A DNA stretch of 64,000 bases from JAQIBY01 sp963676165 (GCA_963676165.1 OY781043.1:2480001-2544000); one strand, 5' to 3'. Positions 8,847 to 19,004 are shown, numbered from the stretch's first letter. Notes: generated from the sequence alone by a model not told the origin. Program-made: numbers and translations.

Positions 8847-9524
8847 ATGAAATATTTTTTAACCATATCAACAATATTGATTTTCCTGACACCGATTTCG
8901 GTATTTGGACAAAAGAACAAATACGAAAAAAGACAGGAAAAATTAACCAAAGCAATCTTTGACAACTGTGAAGAAGGCAAACACAAAGCGTATTCAGGGA
9001 CAATAAAAGTGGAGCAAACGGATGATTATGTTTACTACGAAACAGATAGCATTAGGATTTACCTATCCTATCATTTTTTTATTGGATTTCTTTCTAACAG
9101 TGACACTACTTCTAGACAAATTTTTGACGACTTCAAAGAAAGCTTTTGCCCTCTTTTCGAAAGAGGCTTTTTGACAGGAAAAATGTTTGCCTGTGAACTT
9201 AATGATAGTTGTAAATTTCCAAGTGATGTTCCTATGTTTACAAGCAAAGGCGATACTTCGGAACCATTTATTCCCAAACTTTTTGGTTACGAAGGACCAA
9301 CAATAAAAATCTTAAATATTAAACAAAAAACCGACCTTAATCAAAAGAAAACAAGAAAATTTGAAATTTGGGCTGTTACCTCTAAAATTGAAACTGGCTG
9401 GGGAAGCTTTCCTGTCTTTTACTTAGAATTGACAAATGACAAAGCAAACAAGAACACAAACTTAAAAGAGTTTATAAATGGTGCACGTTTGACCTGTTTT
9501 CAATATGTTTACACACAGATTTAA
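8847..9524 (+). CDS. Secreted hypothetical protein
   Basis: The ATG at 8847 gives a proper signal peptide (MKYFLTISTILIFLTPISVFG, cleavage near Q23); the longer upstream frame from 8769 reads through the intron fragment and is unlikely. The mature part of about 200 aa is charged, has three cysteines in FCPLFERGFLTGKMFACELND plus a late one, and no recognised domain. It is probably periplasmic or surface exposed. It is the first gene after jetABCD and could be a passenger of the same island. No function can be given. Confidence 0.6.
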   Translation: MKYFLTISTILIFLTPISVFGQKNKYEKRQEKLTKAIFDNCEEGKHKAYSGTIKVEQTDDYVYYETDSIRIYLSYHFFIGFLSNSDTTSRQIFDDFKESFCPLFERGFLTGKMFACELNDSCKFPSDVPMFTSKGDTSEPFIPKLFGYEGPTIKILNIKQKTDLNQKKTRKFEIWAVTSKIETGWGSFPVFYLELTNDKANKNTNLKEFINGARLTCFQYVYTQI

Positions 9525-9804
9525 AAACAATAAGTAAAATATCCCAATCAAGCAGACATCCATACCCACAACACTCACCTTAAAACCAAGGCTGGAATTT
9601 ATTCAAAGATTGGGTTCTAGTTTCAGAATTCTCTGTCTTTCAACAAGTTTTTTCTTAATAATATGTTAAACAATCTGAAGTTTATCGATTACGCAGCACA
9701 TGACAATAACGCCACGTTCAAGCACCAGCAATGGACACAAGACCACTCCCAAAACTATTAACAAAATACTCTTAATAACTTTCAGATTAAGCCATCATTA
9801 ATTG

Positions 9805-9835
9805 TTTGTTATTCAAATTTTAAATCTCATCTTTG
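9805..9835 (+). promoter_or_regulatory. Bacteroidota-type promoter for the GIN lipoprotein
   Basis: TTTG at 9805-9808 and CATCTTTG at 9828-9835 are separated by exactly 19 nt, the spacing of the Bacteroidota TTTG/TAnnTTTG promoter (one mismatch in the -7 box). Transcription would start about 25 nt before the ATG at 9868. The rest of 9525-9804 shows no gene. Confidence 0.55.
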
Positions 9836-9867
9836 CGCCCGATTTTTAATTTAAAAAGAAACACAAA

Positions 9868-10722
9868 ATGAACACACAAAACAAAGTCTTCATTATCTTA
9901 ATAGCTCTTTTGGGAATATTTACAAGTTGTACCGAAAGCGACGAAATGCAGGTTAGAGGCGAAGGTAAGACAATTAGCGAAACAGTAGAGCATACAGCAT
10001 TCACTTCAATTGATGTAAATGCAGACATTGACATTGTACTTTCTCAAGGAAAAACTTTCGAAATTGAAGTTGAAGCACAAGAAAACATCATAGACTATGT
10101 CCTTTTAGAAAATGTGGACAATGTTTTAACAGCTAAAATGGATAATTCTATCACTGTTCGTCCAACAGAACCTGTGACATTATACATTCAAATGCCTCAA
10201 ATCAGAACAATTACGAGCAACGGAACTGGTGACATCACTTTCAAAGATTCAGGATTTGAAGAAATTGAAAATCTCACTATCACGCAAAGAGGTACAGGAA
10301 ACATCAATTGCAGCTTTGCCAAAGCAAAACGAGTTATTGTAAACTGCGACCAAAGAGGCGATGTAACTGTTTCTGGTGATTTGAATGACATTATTGTGAC
10401 AAACACATCAAGTGGGTTGATTCAATACAAAGGAAATGCTGTAAACACAAACATTAAATCAACAGGTAATGGTGATATTATTTTCACTGGCTCAACGAAA
10501 TTTCAAGATATTTTAATGAAAGGAACTGGAAACTATTTTGGTTCTGAATTCATTTCACAAGAAACCAGCATTACTGTTAACGGAACTGGTTTTGCTGAAA
10601 TTTTTGTTGTCAAATCTTTGGAAGCGTGGATTAATGGTAATGGTGACATTTTCTGTTATGGAGATCCAAAAGTTGACTTCACAAGCAACGGAAATGGCAA
10701 TCTAATCAATGTCGAAAAATAA
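9868..10722 (+). CDS. Lipoprotein with head GIN domain (DUF2807)
   Basis: A 284-aa lipoprotein: a hydrophobic signal ending in a lipobox FTSC (C21), then a right-handed beta-helix-like region of repeated short strands rich in G-T-G-D/N turns (NGTGDITF, RGTGNINC, GNGDIIFTG, NGNGDIF). This pattern is typical of the putative auto-transporter adhesin head-GIN family of Bacteroidota. It stands alone, between its own promoter and a strong terminator, so it is monocistronic. Likely anchored in the outer or inner membrane; the ligand is unknown. Confidence 0.88.
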   Translation: MNTQNKVFIILIALLGIFTSCTESDEMQVRGEGKTISETVEHTAFTSIDVNADIDIVLSQGKTFEIEVEAQENIIDYVLLENVDNVLTAKMDNSITVRPTEPVTLYIQMPQIRTITSNGTGDITFKDSGFEEIENLTITQRGTGNINCSFAKAKRVIVNCDQRGDVTVSGDLNDIIVTNTSSGLIQYKGNAVNTNIKSTGNGDIIFTGSTKFQDILMKGTGNYFGSEFISQETSITVNGTGFAEIFVVKSLEAWINGNGDIFCYGDPKVDFTSNGNGNLINVEK

Positions 10723-10747
10723 GATTACGATAAAATGAAGTAATTGG

Positions 10748-10777
10748 CCTCGTGAAAAATTTCACGAGGTTTTTTTG
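10748..10777 (+). terminator. Rho-independent terminator of the GIN lipoprotein gene
   Basis: CCTCGTGAAA (10748-10757) and TTTCACGAGG (10760-10769) form a perfect 10-bp stem with a 2-nt spacer, followed by seven T (10770-10776). It lies 26 nt after the stop codon. Confidence 0.9.
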
Positions 10778-10879
10778 CAAGAAGCATTGATTACAAAAAA
10801 CGTATAAACTTTTAGTAAAAAAAACAAGCAACTATTAATGTGATTAACAGCTGCTTAATTCATTGAATACAACAAGACC

Positions 10880-11770
10880 TTACTCCATTACAAAGGGATA
10901 TTCCACGTCGTAAATGGTAGCTGTAGCCTGGTTGTCGCAGGTTCCCTCACCATAATTGATGGTAATGGTTGGAAATCCTTCAATGTCAAGATCGAGCAAT
11001 CCGGCACGTACCCATTTGCAACCTACCAATACGTCCAAAGGATCAGCAACATGCACATTCAACTGATATTCAATGCTATCAGAACTTATTCCCGACTGAT
11101 CGCCAGTAATCAGATAATTGTCATCCCAAGGGTTGAGCAAGGTCTCCTCTCCTGCTATCCATTCTCGCTCAGTGTTTTCTTCATAATAAATGTGCTTGCT
11201 ATCAGGAGTGGTAATATGTCCATCGTTTACAATAAGGCTGTAAGTAAGATTTCCAGCAGTATTTTCACCATTATTAGTACAAACACGTGTTCCATCCACT
11301 TTGTGATCGTTTTGATAAAAATCTTCAAAAGTAGTGGTTAGCTCAGCACCAGTGTTACGGTAAAAATCAGTTGCAACAATGTTGATTATTCCACGACGAT
11401 TGCGTCCGTCCTCACACATCATATTGGTTGGTCCGTAATTAACACGAATGGTCTTTGACCAAGTTTCCAAATCGAAAGGTGTAATTGTAATTTCTGGATA
11501 TGTTCCATCTTTCACCGCTCTGCCACCATTGTTGTTTTCCAAGCTGTCATCAGAAACCCGGGCTGCATTGTCTGCTTCATCGGTAGCTTCAGCAAACATA
11601 TTCTGAGCAATTGCATAATCACTAATTACCTGCAAAGCCTGCTCGTTGGTAATTTCAGTCGTATCATTATTGTTATCATCGTTGTTGTCCTCCTCTTTAT
11701 CGCAAGATGAGAAAGTATATACAGCAAGAGAAAGCACAAGAAATAAGGAAAGAAATTTTTTGAATTTCAT
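10880..11770 (-). CDS. Hypothetical lipoprotein
   Basis: Starting at the ATG at 11770 the product has a lipoprotein signal with lipobox FSSC (C23), followed by a long acidic D/E/N linker common in Bacteroidota lipoproteins. The upstream TTG-based extension adds eight residues and is unlikely. The mature domain (about 250 aa) has no recognised family; it contains cysteines in NMMCEDGRNRRG, TRVCTNNGE, VGCKWV and EGTCDN that could pair. A neighbour of T9SS cargo genes on the same strand. Function unknown. Confidence 0.65.
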   Translation of the reverse strand: MKFKKFLSLFLVLSLAVYTFSSCDKEEDNNDDNNNDTTEITNEQALQVISDYAIAQNMFAEATDEADNAARVSDDSLENNNGGRAVKDGTYPEITITPFDLETWSKTIRVNYGPTNMMCEDGRNRRGIINIVATDFYRNTGAELTTTFEDFYQNDHKVDGTRVCTNNGENTAGNLTYSLIVNDGHITTPDSKHIYYEENTEREWIAGEETLLNPWDDNYLITGDQSGISSDSIEYQLNVHVADPLDVLVGCKWVRAGLLDLDIEGFPTITINYGEGTCDNQATATIYDVEYPFVME

Positions 11771-11840
11771 CGTTTTAGTTTTTGGTTTCCTCAAATATAA
11801 TGAAAAATACGGACATATTTCAACCCAAATTCAGCAAACC

Positions 11841-11880
11841 CATAAAACAAAAGCACCCGAATCACAACGACCCGAGTGCT
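11841..11880 (-). terminator. Terminator of the FG-GAP T9SS gene
   Basis: On the minus strand AGCACTCG and CGGGTGCT (11876-11880 with 11852-11856 as the outer pairs) form an imperfect stem followed by TTTTGTTTT. It is just downstream of the stop at 11903. Confidence 0.6.
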
Positions 11881-11902
11881 CTTTTTGAGGTTTGGATTTG
11901 GG

Positions 11903-14902
11903 TTATAATTTTTGAATTCGCTTGATGCTGACTTTATCATTCGCATGTATTTCCACAAGATATAATCCCGCAGGTAATTCTGACACATCCACGACTGCCT
12001 TGTCACCATTCAACGATTGGCTCGCAACAGTTTGCCCAAATGCATTAATAATCTTCACTTCATAATTTTGATGCTGTCCCTGATTGAGATCAAGGTGCAA
12101 TGTATGTTCGACAGGATTTGGATAAAGGCTAAAATTAAGACTTTCATTATCCAAGCCAACGAACTCATTTACAATCAAATTCAAGGTACAAGAATTAGAA
12201 TTCGACGCCAAATCAGTAACTGTCCAAGTAATGGAATATTCTCCGGGGTCTATGCTTTCACCGGTGAGGGTTTCAGTGAAATTCATATCATTCTCCACAG
12301 AAAATATGCTGCAATTATCGCTGCTACTTAAAGGTTCGAGTTCGGTTCCAACCACAAAATTACTTTCGCCAGATTCAAGGTTAATTGTCAGATCAGAGGG
12401 ACAAGTAATTTCAGGATTTTCAGCATCTTGAATGACAAGCGTTCCTTCTTCAGAATAAATGGTATCGTTGACATTGGTAATGCGACAACGGAACTCAAAC
12501 ATTGTCATATCCAAGCGAGCAGAATCGATTTGCAATTCATTTGTTGTACATCCAGAATAAATTTCGCCATCAGAAATATTCACAAAACCACTTCCATCAT
12601 CCACCTGCCATTGGTAGGGGGTTATACCAGCATCAACAGCATCGACGGTAAAACTCAGGGCCGCACCAGGACAAACAATGTTATTTTGGGGATTTTGTGT
12701 CACATACAGCGAAAGGTTTTCTATCCATAGAATCTGTTTGTTGTCTCTAAACAATAAATCATCGTCCCCATCATTATCCATATCAACAAAAATCAAATTT
12801 TCAACACCATTATACGACCCGGAAATTTCCTGAATTGGAGTATTGTAAGTATCATTAAAATCTTCAAGATATGAATATGTGTGGTGATCCGTATTACAAA
12901 TTGCATCGAACTCTTCTCCAGGCAAACCGGTAATTGGATTTGTAAAGTTATGAATTTGAAACAAGCTAGTTATAAAACCTAAATCCATTTCAGCATTATC
13001 TCCTGTTGCATGATAAAATTCAGTTCCATTGAATTTATAAACTGACAACATGGTACTACCATGCTCTTGCACATAAATTTCTCCATTATAATCATCACCA
13101 TTATCATTCACGGCAAAACACGATGGCTCATCAGAAACAATCACCGAATATTCAGACCAAGTATAATTTCCATCCGTATTTTCGGCCCAATACAATCCAC
13201 CGCTCCATCCACTCATTTCATACAACAAATCCAAATCCCCATCCAAATCAAGATCAACAAGTTGAAGGGTTGTTGGTTCTATATAAGTATCACCTAAATT
13301 AGGAAAAGTATAAAATTCAGTTGTTGACCAAGATGTACCATCCCCTGCATTATCTTCAGCCCAAAGAAGCAATGCAGAGCCATCGAATGCAGAAAAGATA
13401 ACATCGGTGTATTCGTCGTTATCAACATCCTGCACCATAAATCCTTTGTACACATCGTAATCGCCGAATATGACTGAAGTTTCCTGATAATCTCCCAACC
13501 CATCAGTATTATGCACTGTAACCAGACTGTCATTTTTGTAAACGATAAAGTCCTTATCTTCATCATTGTCTAGATCTCTAATTTCAAATTCAACAGCACT
13601 ATAAGCATCAAAAGGACCCTTTGAAAGATCTTCTATCACACGTAATGGCAAAAATTCACTAGTCTGTGCAGTTCCAGGCAGGTAACACAAACGATAATCA
13701 TTAAACACAATATCCATATATCCATCGGAGTTGATATCTTCATATGCCAAGTCCGTATTAAACTTATAGGGCATTGCTATATTAAAATCTTCGTAATTAC
13801 CATTTGTTGCATTCTGTATTGTCAGATACACTTTCCATCCAAGATCAAAAATAAAATCTGGATATCCATCTAGATTCCAATCGCCGATTTCAAAATCGTT
13901 ATCACTGAAATACGATTCATATTCAAATTCGATTAAATAAAAAGCAGGTGTAAAACTCAGAGATTTACGTTGTTCCTGACGAAAATACTGAATGCCTCCA
14001 TCCCAATCATCGTTAGAATCAAACACCACATCCAAATCACCATCACCATCTATATCAGCGGCTTCAATTTTTGTTAAATCAGGAGCATTACCAATACTCG
14101 TCTGTGTCCAAACAGCGGCATCACCAAGATTTTTTAGCCAATACACCTCTCCACCAGCTTCAGCAAGCAAATCGTTGGCTTCATCTCCATCAATATCTGC
14201 AACATCAATATGTGACACTAATGAACCTGTGAAAGGGATACGAATAGTATCAGAAAAATTTGCATTGCCATCGGTATTTTCCAAACGGAAAAGTCCCAAG
14301 TAATTGGAAACAATAATATCTGGATAATCATCGTCCTCATCAAAATTTCCGACGGTAATTTCACGTGGATTTTCAACATTTAAAGAAATGACAATGGATG
14401 ATGTAAATACAGAACTATTGTTTTTATGCCAATAAATCACATCATCTGAATAATCGAAACTCAGGATATCAGAGTCTCCATCGCTATCAAGGTCTGACAC
14501 AACAAATTCACTAGGGACATCAGAACTAATATCATGAAGGACACTAAAATCACCAAGTCCATTGGTGTTTTCTAGCCAAAAGAGATTGTCCTGGGTTTGA
14601 CAGATTAGATCGGCATCTCCATCCATATCCACATCCCCACCTTGTATTTCAATGATGTATTCATCAAACAAAAACCGTTCAGAAGGACCCATTTGAGTGC
14701 TTCCACTTTCATTGATTCTTACAACAACACCCTCATAATTTCCGGCAACTACATCGGGGAAATTATCCCCATTGACATCAATTAAAATTGAACATCCGTA
14801 GTGATCACCATAAATTGGCACTCCCTCACGAAAACTTACTGATTGCGCCAAAGACAATTCAGCGACGATAAGCATTAAAATTGGCAGGAAAATTCGTTTC
14901 AT
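11903..14902 (-). CDS. T9SS cargo protein with FG-GAP/VCBS repeats
   Basis: A 999-aa secreted protein. It has a signal peptide (1-19, ending SLAQ) and many repeats of the DxDxDGxxD type from about residue 40 to 700 (DVNGDNFPDVV, DVDMDGDADLI, DIDGDGDLDVV, DLDLDGDLDLL). These are FG-GAP/VCBS-like calcium-binding beta-propeller units. An Ig-like segment with CPGAALSFTV (about 720-800), a HYR-like domain (ITCPSDLTINLES, about 810-910) and a T9SS type A sorting domain (LYPNPVEHTLHLDL to IKRIQKL) follow. It is exported by the type IX system and anchored or released at the surface. Its HYR-like segment is nearly copied in the next gene upstream (14914-17322). Confidence 0.9.
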   Translation of the reverse strand: MKRIFLPILMLIVAELSLAQSVSFREGVPIYGDHYGCSILIDVNGDNFPDVVAGNYEGVVVRINESGSTQMGPSERFLFDEYIIEIQGGDVDMDGDADLICQTQDNLFWLENTNGLGDFSVLHDISSDVPSEFVVSDLDSDGDSDILSFDYSDDVIYWHKNNSSVFTSSIVISLNVENPREITVGNFDEDDDYPDIIVSNYLGLFRLENTDGNANFSDTIRIPFTGSLVSHIDVADIDGDEANDLLAEAGGEVYWLKNLGDAAVWTQTSIGNAPDLTKIEAADIDGDGDLDVVFDSNDDWDGGIQYFRQEQRKSLSFTPAFYLIEFEYESYFSDNDFEIGDWNLDGYPDFIFDLGWKVYLTIQNATNGNYEDFNIAMPYKFNTDLAYEDINSDGYMDIVFNDYRLCYLPGTAQTSEFLPLRVIEDLSKGPFDAYSAVEFEIRDLDNDEDKDFIVYKNDSLVTVHNTDGLGDYQETSVIFGDYDVYKGFMVQDVDNDEYTDVIFSAFDGSALLLWAEDNAGDGTSWSTTEFYTFPNLGDTYIEPTTLQLVDLDLDGDLDLLYEMSGWSGGLYWAENTDGNYTWSEYSVIVSDEPSCFAVNDNGDDYNGEIYVQEHGSTMLSVYKFNGTEFYHATGDNAEMDLGFITSLFQIHNFTNPITGLPGEEFDAICNTDHHTYSYLEDFNDTYNTPIQEISGSYNGVENLIFVDMDNDGDDDLLFRDNKQILWIENLSLYVTQNPQNNIVCPGAALSFTVDAVDAGITPYQWQVDDGSGFVNISDGEIYSGCTTNELQIDSARLDMTMFEFRCRITNVNDTIYSEEGTLVIQDAENPEITCPSDLTINLESGESNFVVGTELEPLSSSDNCSIFSVENDMNFTETLTGESIDPGEYSITWTVTDLASNSNSCTLNLIVNEFVGLDNESLNFSLYPNPVEHTLHLDLNQGQHQNYEVKIINAFGQTVASQSLNGDKAVVDVSELPAGLYLVEIHANDKVSIKRIQKL

Positions 14903-14913
14903 AATTTTGGTTT

Positions 14914-17322
14914 TTATTGTTTAATAATTTGAGTATTTGATTGTCCATCAACAGAAAGCACATACAATCCACTAGGCATGTCACGCAAACTAATTTGGGT
15001 TGAGTGATTAAATTCACCCTGCAACACACAGCGTCCTGACAGATCATACAAGCCATATTGATGATTTCCATGGGATACAATATTGACAAAGTCAGTGGTT
15101 GGATTCGGTGTAATGGAAATATTCTGACTCACATCATCTAACCCAACATACTGATTAACAACCAAATCGAAAGAGCACGTATTTTCATTTAAAAGATAGT
15201 CAGTTGCAGTCCAGTTTATTGTATATTCTCCTGGATTAATCACTGCCCCATTCAAACTTTCAGTAAAATTCATATCATTTTCGAGCAAAAGGATACTGCA
15301 ATTATCGCTACTCATGAGAGGCTCCAATTCCATATCTGCAATAAAACTCTCCTCGCCAGATTCAAGATTAATTGTCAGATCAGAGGGACAAATGACTTCA
15401 GGAATTTCAGCATCCGTATAAGTTTGCCAGAACAAAGCAGGAGTTCCATCATTGAAACAATTTGTCATAAACCAAATATTATCACTTCCATTTTCGGTTT
15501 CAAAAACAAAATCCCAAGCTGCATCAATAAAAAAAGACATTTCTTGTATCTCAGAATAACTCAAACCAACTCCTCCATTGCTACTACTCTGACCAGAGTT
15601 ATCTTCATCCCAAAAGCAAGCTTGAACTGAGCCTGAATTATCACCAACAAAACCACCAGTATAATCGAGGACAAAACCCTCAACTTCACCAGTAGAATAA
15701 CAATTAAGGAGCTGTCCGTTGTTAGAAGCAACAAAACCGCCTACATTATAGCCTGTTGTATAAGAACCTGTCTTTGCATAAGCATTTTGTATTGTCCCAA
15801 CACCTGAATTACTTCCGACAAAGCCACCAATTGCATCATTACCATGTACACTACCATCTATTGAACAGCAATACTCTATGCTTCCATTGTTTACTCCAGC
15901 AATGGATCCACATGTTTCATCACCAACAACAGACGGATTTTGCAACCCAAGATTTATAACACTTCCAGTCGCCCCAACATATCCGAATAGAGCCTGACAA
16001 TCTTCATCTCTGTTTATGTTGAGATTTGTTATCACATGACCTTGTCCATCGTAATGTGCATTGAATTGACTTGTGCTGGAATTTCCAATTGGACTAAAAC
16101 CCTCATTATTTCCAGCATCGCTTTCATCATCAAAATGATCATCATCAAAATATTGGGTTTGAGATGCATCAATGTCAGCAGTTTGTTCGAAATAAATGCC
16201 TTCGCCCCAAATTTCTGGAAAGTTTGACAAAGTAACCAAATCATCTAAATTCGCAATTTGAAAAGGGTCATCAGATGAGCCACTACCTACCAATGTTATT
16301 CCTTCAGAAAACTTTGGATAGCCAGAATTTAGAGCATAGACAATGGTCCAGATATCCTCTGTCCCATTTTCAGCTTCTCCAACCCAGTCCCAACCTGCGC
16401 TAACATAGTTGGATGCTAATTTCATCTCATTTGTATTTAGACCTGTTCCGCCTGAAGAAGTTGACATTCCCGATGTTTGGACATCCCAAAAGCAGGCATT
16501 AACAGTGGATAGATTTGATACGCCAACAAGTCCTCCAACATTATAATTCGCTGACACTTCGGAAACTGAATAACAGAAATCTACGGCATCTTCATCACAC
16601 ATACCAACAAGACCACCAACTTTATCCTCTCCCTCAACATTGCCTTTAGCGAATGAATTCATGATAGTTGCCTGATAATTATATCCAACTAAACCTCCTA
16701 TGTAGGAAGCTGTTCCAACAACTAATGAGGTAGCAGAAGAATGCTGAATGCTTCCACAATTATATCCGACAAGACCACCAATATAACTAATACCAGTTAG
16801 TGTTCCTGTTACATTGCAATTAACAAGTGAGCCATAATTAAAACCGACAACAGCTCCTACCTTTGTTTGCCCTTCAATAGCAACACTTACAAGCTGAACG
16901 TTCTTAACAACACCTTCGGCAGAGACATATCCAAACAAACCAACATTTTGCAGCAAGGGTCGATTTACAACTAAACTATTGATCGTATATCCACCACCAT
17001 CGTACGTACCAGTAAAATGCTCAGCACCATTTCCTATTGGATAAAATCCCTCATTATTTCCACCTACTCCAGTATCGTCAGTATCATCATCATCCCAGTA
17101 CAAAGTGAAAATTGCATCAATGTTTGCAGTTTGTAAAAAATGCTTATCCCAGGATGTACTATTTTGTTGAACCCAGTACAAATTCTCTAACGACTCAATT
17201 AAATAAGGATCTAATTCTGTTCCTGTACCGCTTGGTGCAGTTTGAGTTTGTGCATTGAGTTGACCTAAAAATAACATCTCTGCAACTAAACCAATAACTA
17301 TTAATTTAATAAAAGCTCTCAT
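14914..17322 (-). CDS. T9SS cargo protein with GLUG repeats
   Basis: An 802-aa secreted protein with signal peptide (about 1-24, ending LNAQ). Two arrays of GLUG-type repeats (GGLVGYN, GGLVGVSN, GGFVGSN, GGFVASN) cover about residues 150-300 and 440-590; each array starts with a D-D-D loop (YWDDDDTDDTG, YFDDDHFDDES). Then come a HYR-like domain (VICPSDLTINLES) and a T9SS type A sorting domain ending VDGQSNTQIIKQ. GLUG repeats occur in surface adhesins and IgA-peptidase-related proteins. It lies 11 nt before the FG-GAP gene, in the same orientation, so the two are probably co-transcribed. Confidence 0.88.
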   Translation of the reverse strand: MRAFIKLIVIGLVAEMLFLGQLNAQTQTAPSGTGTELDPYLIESLENLYWVQQNSTSWDKHFLQTANIDAIFTLYWDDDDTDDTGVGGNNEGFYPIGNGAEHFTGTYDGGGYTINSLVVNRPLLQNVGLFGYVSAEGVVKNVQLVSVAIEGQTKVGAVVGFNYGSLVNCNVTGTLTGISYIGGLVGYNCGSIQHSSATSLVVGTASYIGGLVGYNYQATIMNSFAKGNVEGEDKVGGLVGMCDEDAVDFCYSVSEVSANYNVGGLVGVSNLSTVNACFWDVQTSGMSTSSGGTGLNTNEMKLASNYVSAGWDWVGEAENGTEDIWTIVYALNSGYPKFSEGITLVGSGSSDDPFQIANLDDLVTLSNFPEIWGEGIYFEQTADIDASQTQYFDDDHFDDESDAGNNEGFSPIGNSSTSQFNAHYDGQGHVITNLNINRDEDCQALFGYVGATGSVINLGLQNPSVVGDETCGSIAGVNNGSIEYCCSIDGSVHGNDAIGGFVGSNSGVGTIQNAYAKTGSYTTGYNVGGFVASNNGQLLNCYSTGEVEGFVLDYTGGFVGDNSGSVQACFWDEDNSGQSSSNGGVGLSYSEIQEMSFFIDAAWDFVFETENGSDNIWFMTNCFNDGTPALFWQTYTDAEIPEVICPSDLTINLESGEESFIADMELEPLMSSDNCSILLLENDMNFTESLNGAVINPGEYTINWTATDYLLNENTCSFDLVVNQYVGLDDVSQNISITPNPTTDFVNIVSHGNHQYGLYDLSGRCVLQGEFNHSTQISLRDMPSGLYVLSVDGQSNTQIIKQ

Positions 17323-17331
17323 ACGTAATTA

Positions 17332-18714
17332 TTATTGTTTGATAATTTTTGTGTTTGCTTGTCCATCAACAGAAAGCACATATATTCCATTAGGCATGTC
17401 ACGCAAACTTATTTGAGTTGAGTGATTAAATTCACCTTGTGACACGCAGAGTCCTGACAAGTCATACAACTCAAATTGATGATTTCCTTGCGCTACAACA
17501 TTGACATAATCTGTGGTTGGATTCGGAAAACAATCCACACTCGCTTGTTCCTTGGTAGCAATTTCTGTTGTTTCTTCTTCTACCCAGAAATATTCTACAC
17601 CCCAATCATTTTGCCAGTCAAACATCTCACCACCAACATAATGCATTTCATTTTCATAAATCAAATGACCAAATTCATCGTACTGTCTGGAATACATGAT
17701 ATTGTCTTGCCAATCTGAGTCATCCCAATATTCTTCTACACGAGATGTTAATTGATCAGCCTCGTTGTAATTGTATCGAATAATTTCATCATTCACCCAT
17801 GATTCACTTCCGTAAGGAGCATTCTTCATGACATAATCTTTTTGGTTTGTTTCTGTGTAGTAATACAGCTCCTGAAATTCTCTTTCCCAATCAGAACCAT
17901 AATGCGATTGAAAGATTCTTGTTTCAAGCAGTGTATCATCAATGTAAGTGTAATCATACCGTAAAAAATCATCCCACGTACCTTCGTTATATTGTTGAAG
18001 AATTAAGTAAAGCGGATTCCCTGCATCATTTGGATTAAAAGTAATACGACTTGTGTAATCCCAAACGTCGTTTACGTCGTCATACACATAATAAAACTGT
18101 TGCACAGGATAATCATTTCCTGCATAATTATTTACCATACGTGTTGAATTTTTCCATGAACTTCCATCGCGTACTTGAGTCACTCGTTCTGCTAACTTTC
18201 CTGGAGCATCGTATGTATTGGTTTCTTTTTGATACATTAACCATGCATCATTTTCTACATCAAGCGTATCGTAAAAGCGCTGATACAAATCATCGCCATC
18301 ATACAATTTAATGTATCTGTAACCACTTGTAAACACATTCAACTCAAAATCGAATTGCTTGAAATACAAGGCATTACTTTGACCATCCTCTTGATAATCA
18401 TAATATGCAGAAATCACCCATTTTGAAGAATCAGAACGCCATGCATAACGGGTTTCTGTTTCAAGGGTTAATCCATCAGGATAATAAGTAAAAACAGTTT
18501 TATACTCTGGAGTAAAATCAGTGCTCGGCGTTTTATCGTAAGAAACTTTTTCAAGGACCTGCATTTGATCATTTCTCTCAGTAACAAATTCTTTACCTGA
18601 ATATGTCCACATCCAACCCGCACCAGTATAATAATAAGTTGAGTCGTTGTACAACTCCTGTGCAATTGTTGAAACTGACAGAAGGACAAGGATTAAAAAG
18701 AGTAATTTTTTCAT
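17332..18714 (-). CDS. T9SS cargo protein with repeated Y/D-rich strand motifs
   Basis: A 460-aa secreted protein with signal peptide (1-18). The body (about 30-370) is built from repeats of about 45 aa with patterns such as YNDSTYYYTGAGW, YNNYAGNDYPVQQFYY and DDVWDYTSRITF, which look like beta-strand repeats of the RHS/YD-like kind. The C-terminus (about 385-460) is a T9SS type A domain (CFPNPTTDYVNVV to TKIIKQ) almost identical to that of the GLUG protein. It ends 9 nt before the GLUG gene and probably leads a three-gene operon. Function beyond surface display is unknown. Confidence 0.8.
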   Translation of the reverse strand: MKKLLFLILVLLSVSTIAQELYNDSTYYYTGAGWMWTYSGKEFVTERNDQMQVLEKVSYDKTPSTDFTPEYKTVFTYYPDGLTLETETRYAWRSDSSKWVISAYYDYQEDGQSNALYFKQFDFELNVFTSGYRYIKLYDGDDLYQRFYDTLDVENDAWLMYQKETNTYDAPGKLAERVTQVRDGSSWKNSTRMVNNYAGNDYPVQQFYYVYDDVNDVWDYTSRITFNPNDAGNPLYLILQQYNEGTWDDFLRYDYTYIDDTLLETRIFQSHYGSDWEREFQELYYYTETNQKDYVMKNAPYGSESWVNDEIIRYNYNEADQLTSRVEEYWDDSDWQDNIMYSRQYDEFGHLIYENEMHYVGGEMFDWQNDWGVEYFWVEEETTEIATKEQASVDCFPNPTTDYVNVVAQGNHQFELYDLSGLCVSQGEFNHSTQISLRDMPNGIYVLSVDGQANTKIIKQ

Positions 18715-18766
18715 TTCAATTGAGTTTTAGGTTTATTTAATTATCTAATTATCTACATGATAAAAT

Positions 18767-18840
18767 AAAGGGCTGACTTCAACATGCTTGTAGATTAATC
18801 TCCTGCCAGAAATAGTTAACAAGCAATGATTCAGCCCTTT
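18767..18840. terminator. Perfect 10-bp inverted repeat, terminator or leader hairpin
   Basis: AAAGGGCTGA (18767-18776) and TCAGCCCTTT (18831-18840) are exact complements, with a second stem GCTTGT/ACAAGC inside. On the minus strand TTTATTTTA follows, 52 nt before the start of the T9SS gene, so it could act as a terminator or as an attenuator in the leader. The inner loop carries CTGCCAGAAAT (18803-18813), repeated inverted at 18902-18912. Confidence 0.5.
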
Positions 18841-19004
18841 TATCGGCTTTTGTTCAGAGGGTGATTTCAAAAAAGTGTGTGCGTACTTTGTTCGATAATA
18901 CATTTCTGGCAGATTTAGTTAATTATTACAGGACAAAACTACCAAGAGAGGACTGAGCAGTCAATTCGTGGATTCACGGTTTTTCAACTAGGGGATTTCC
19001 CGTA

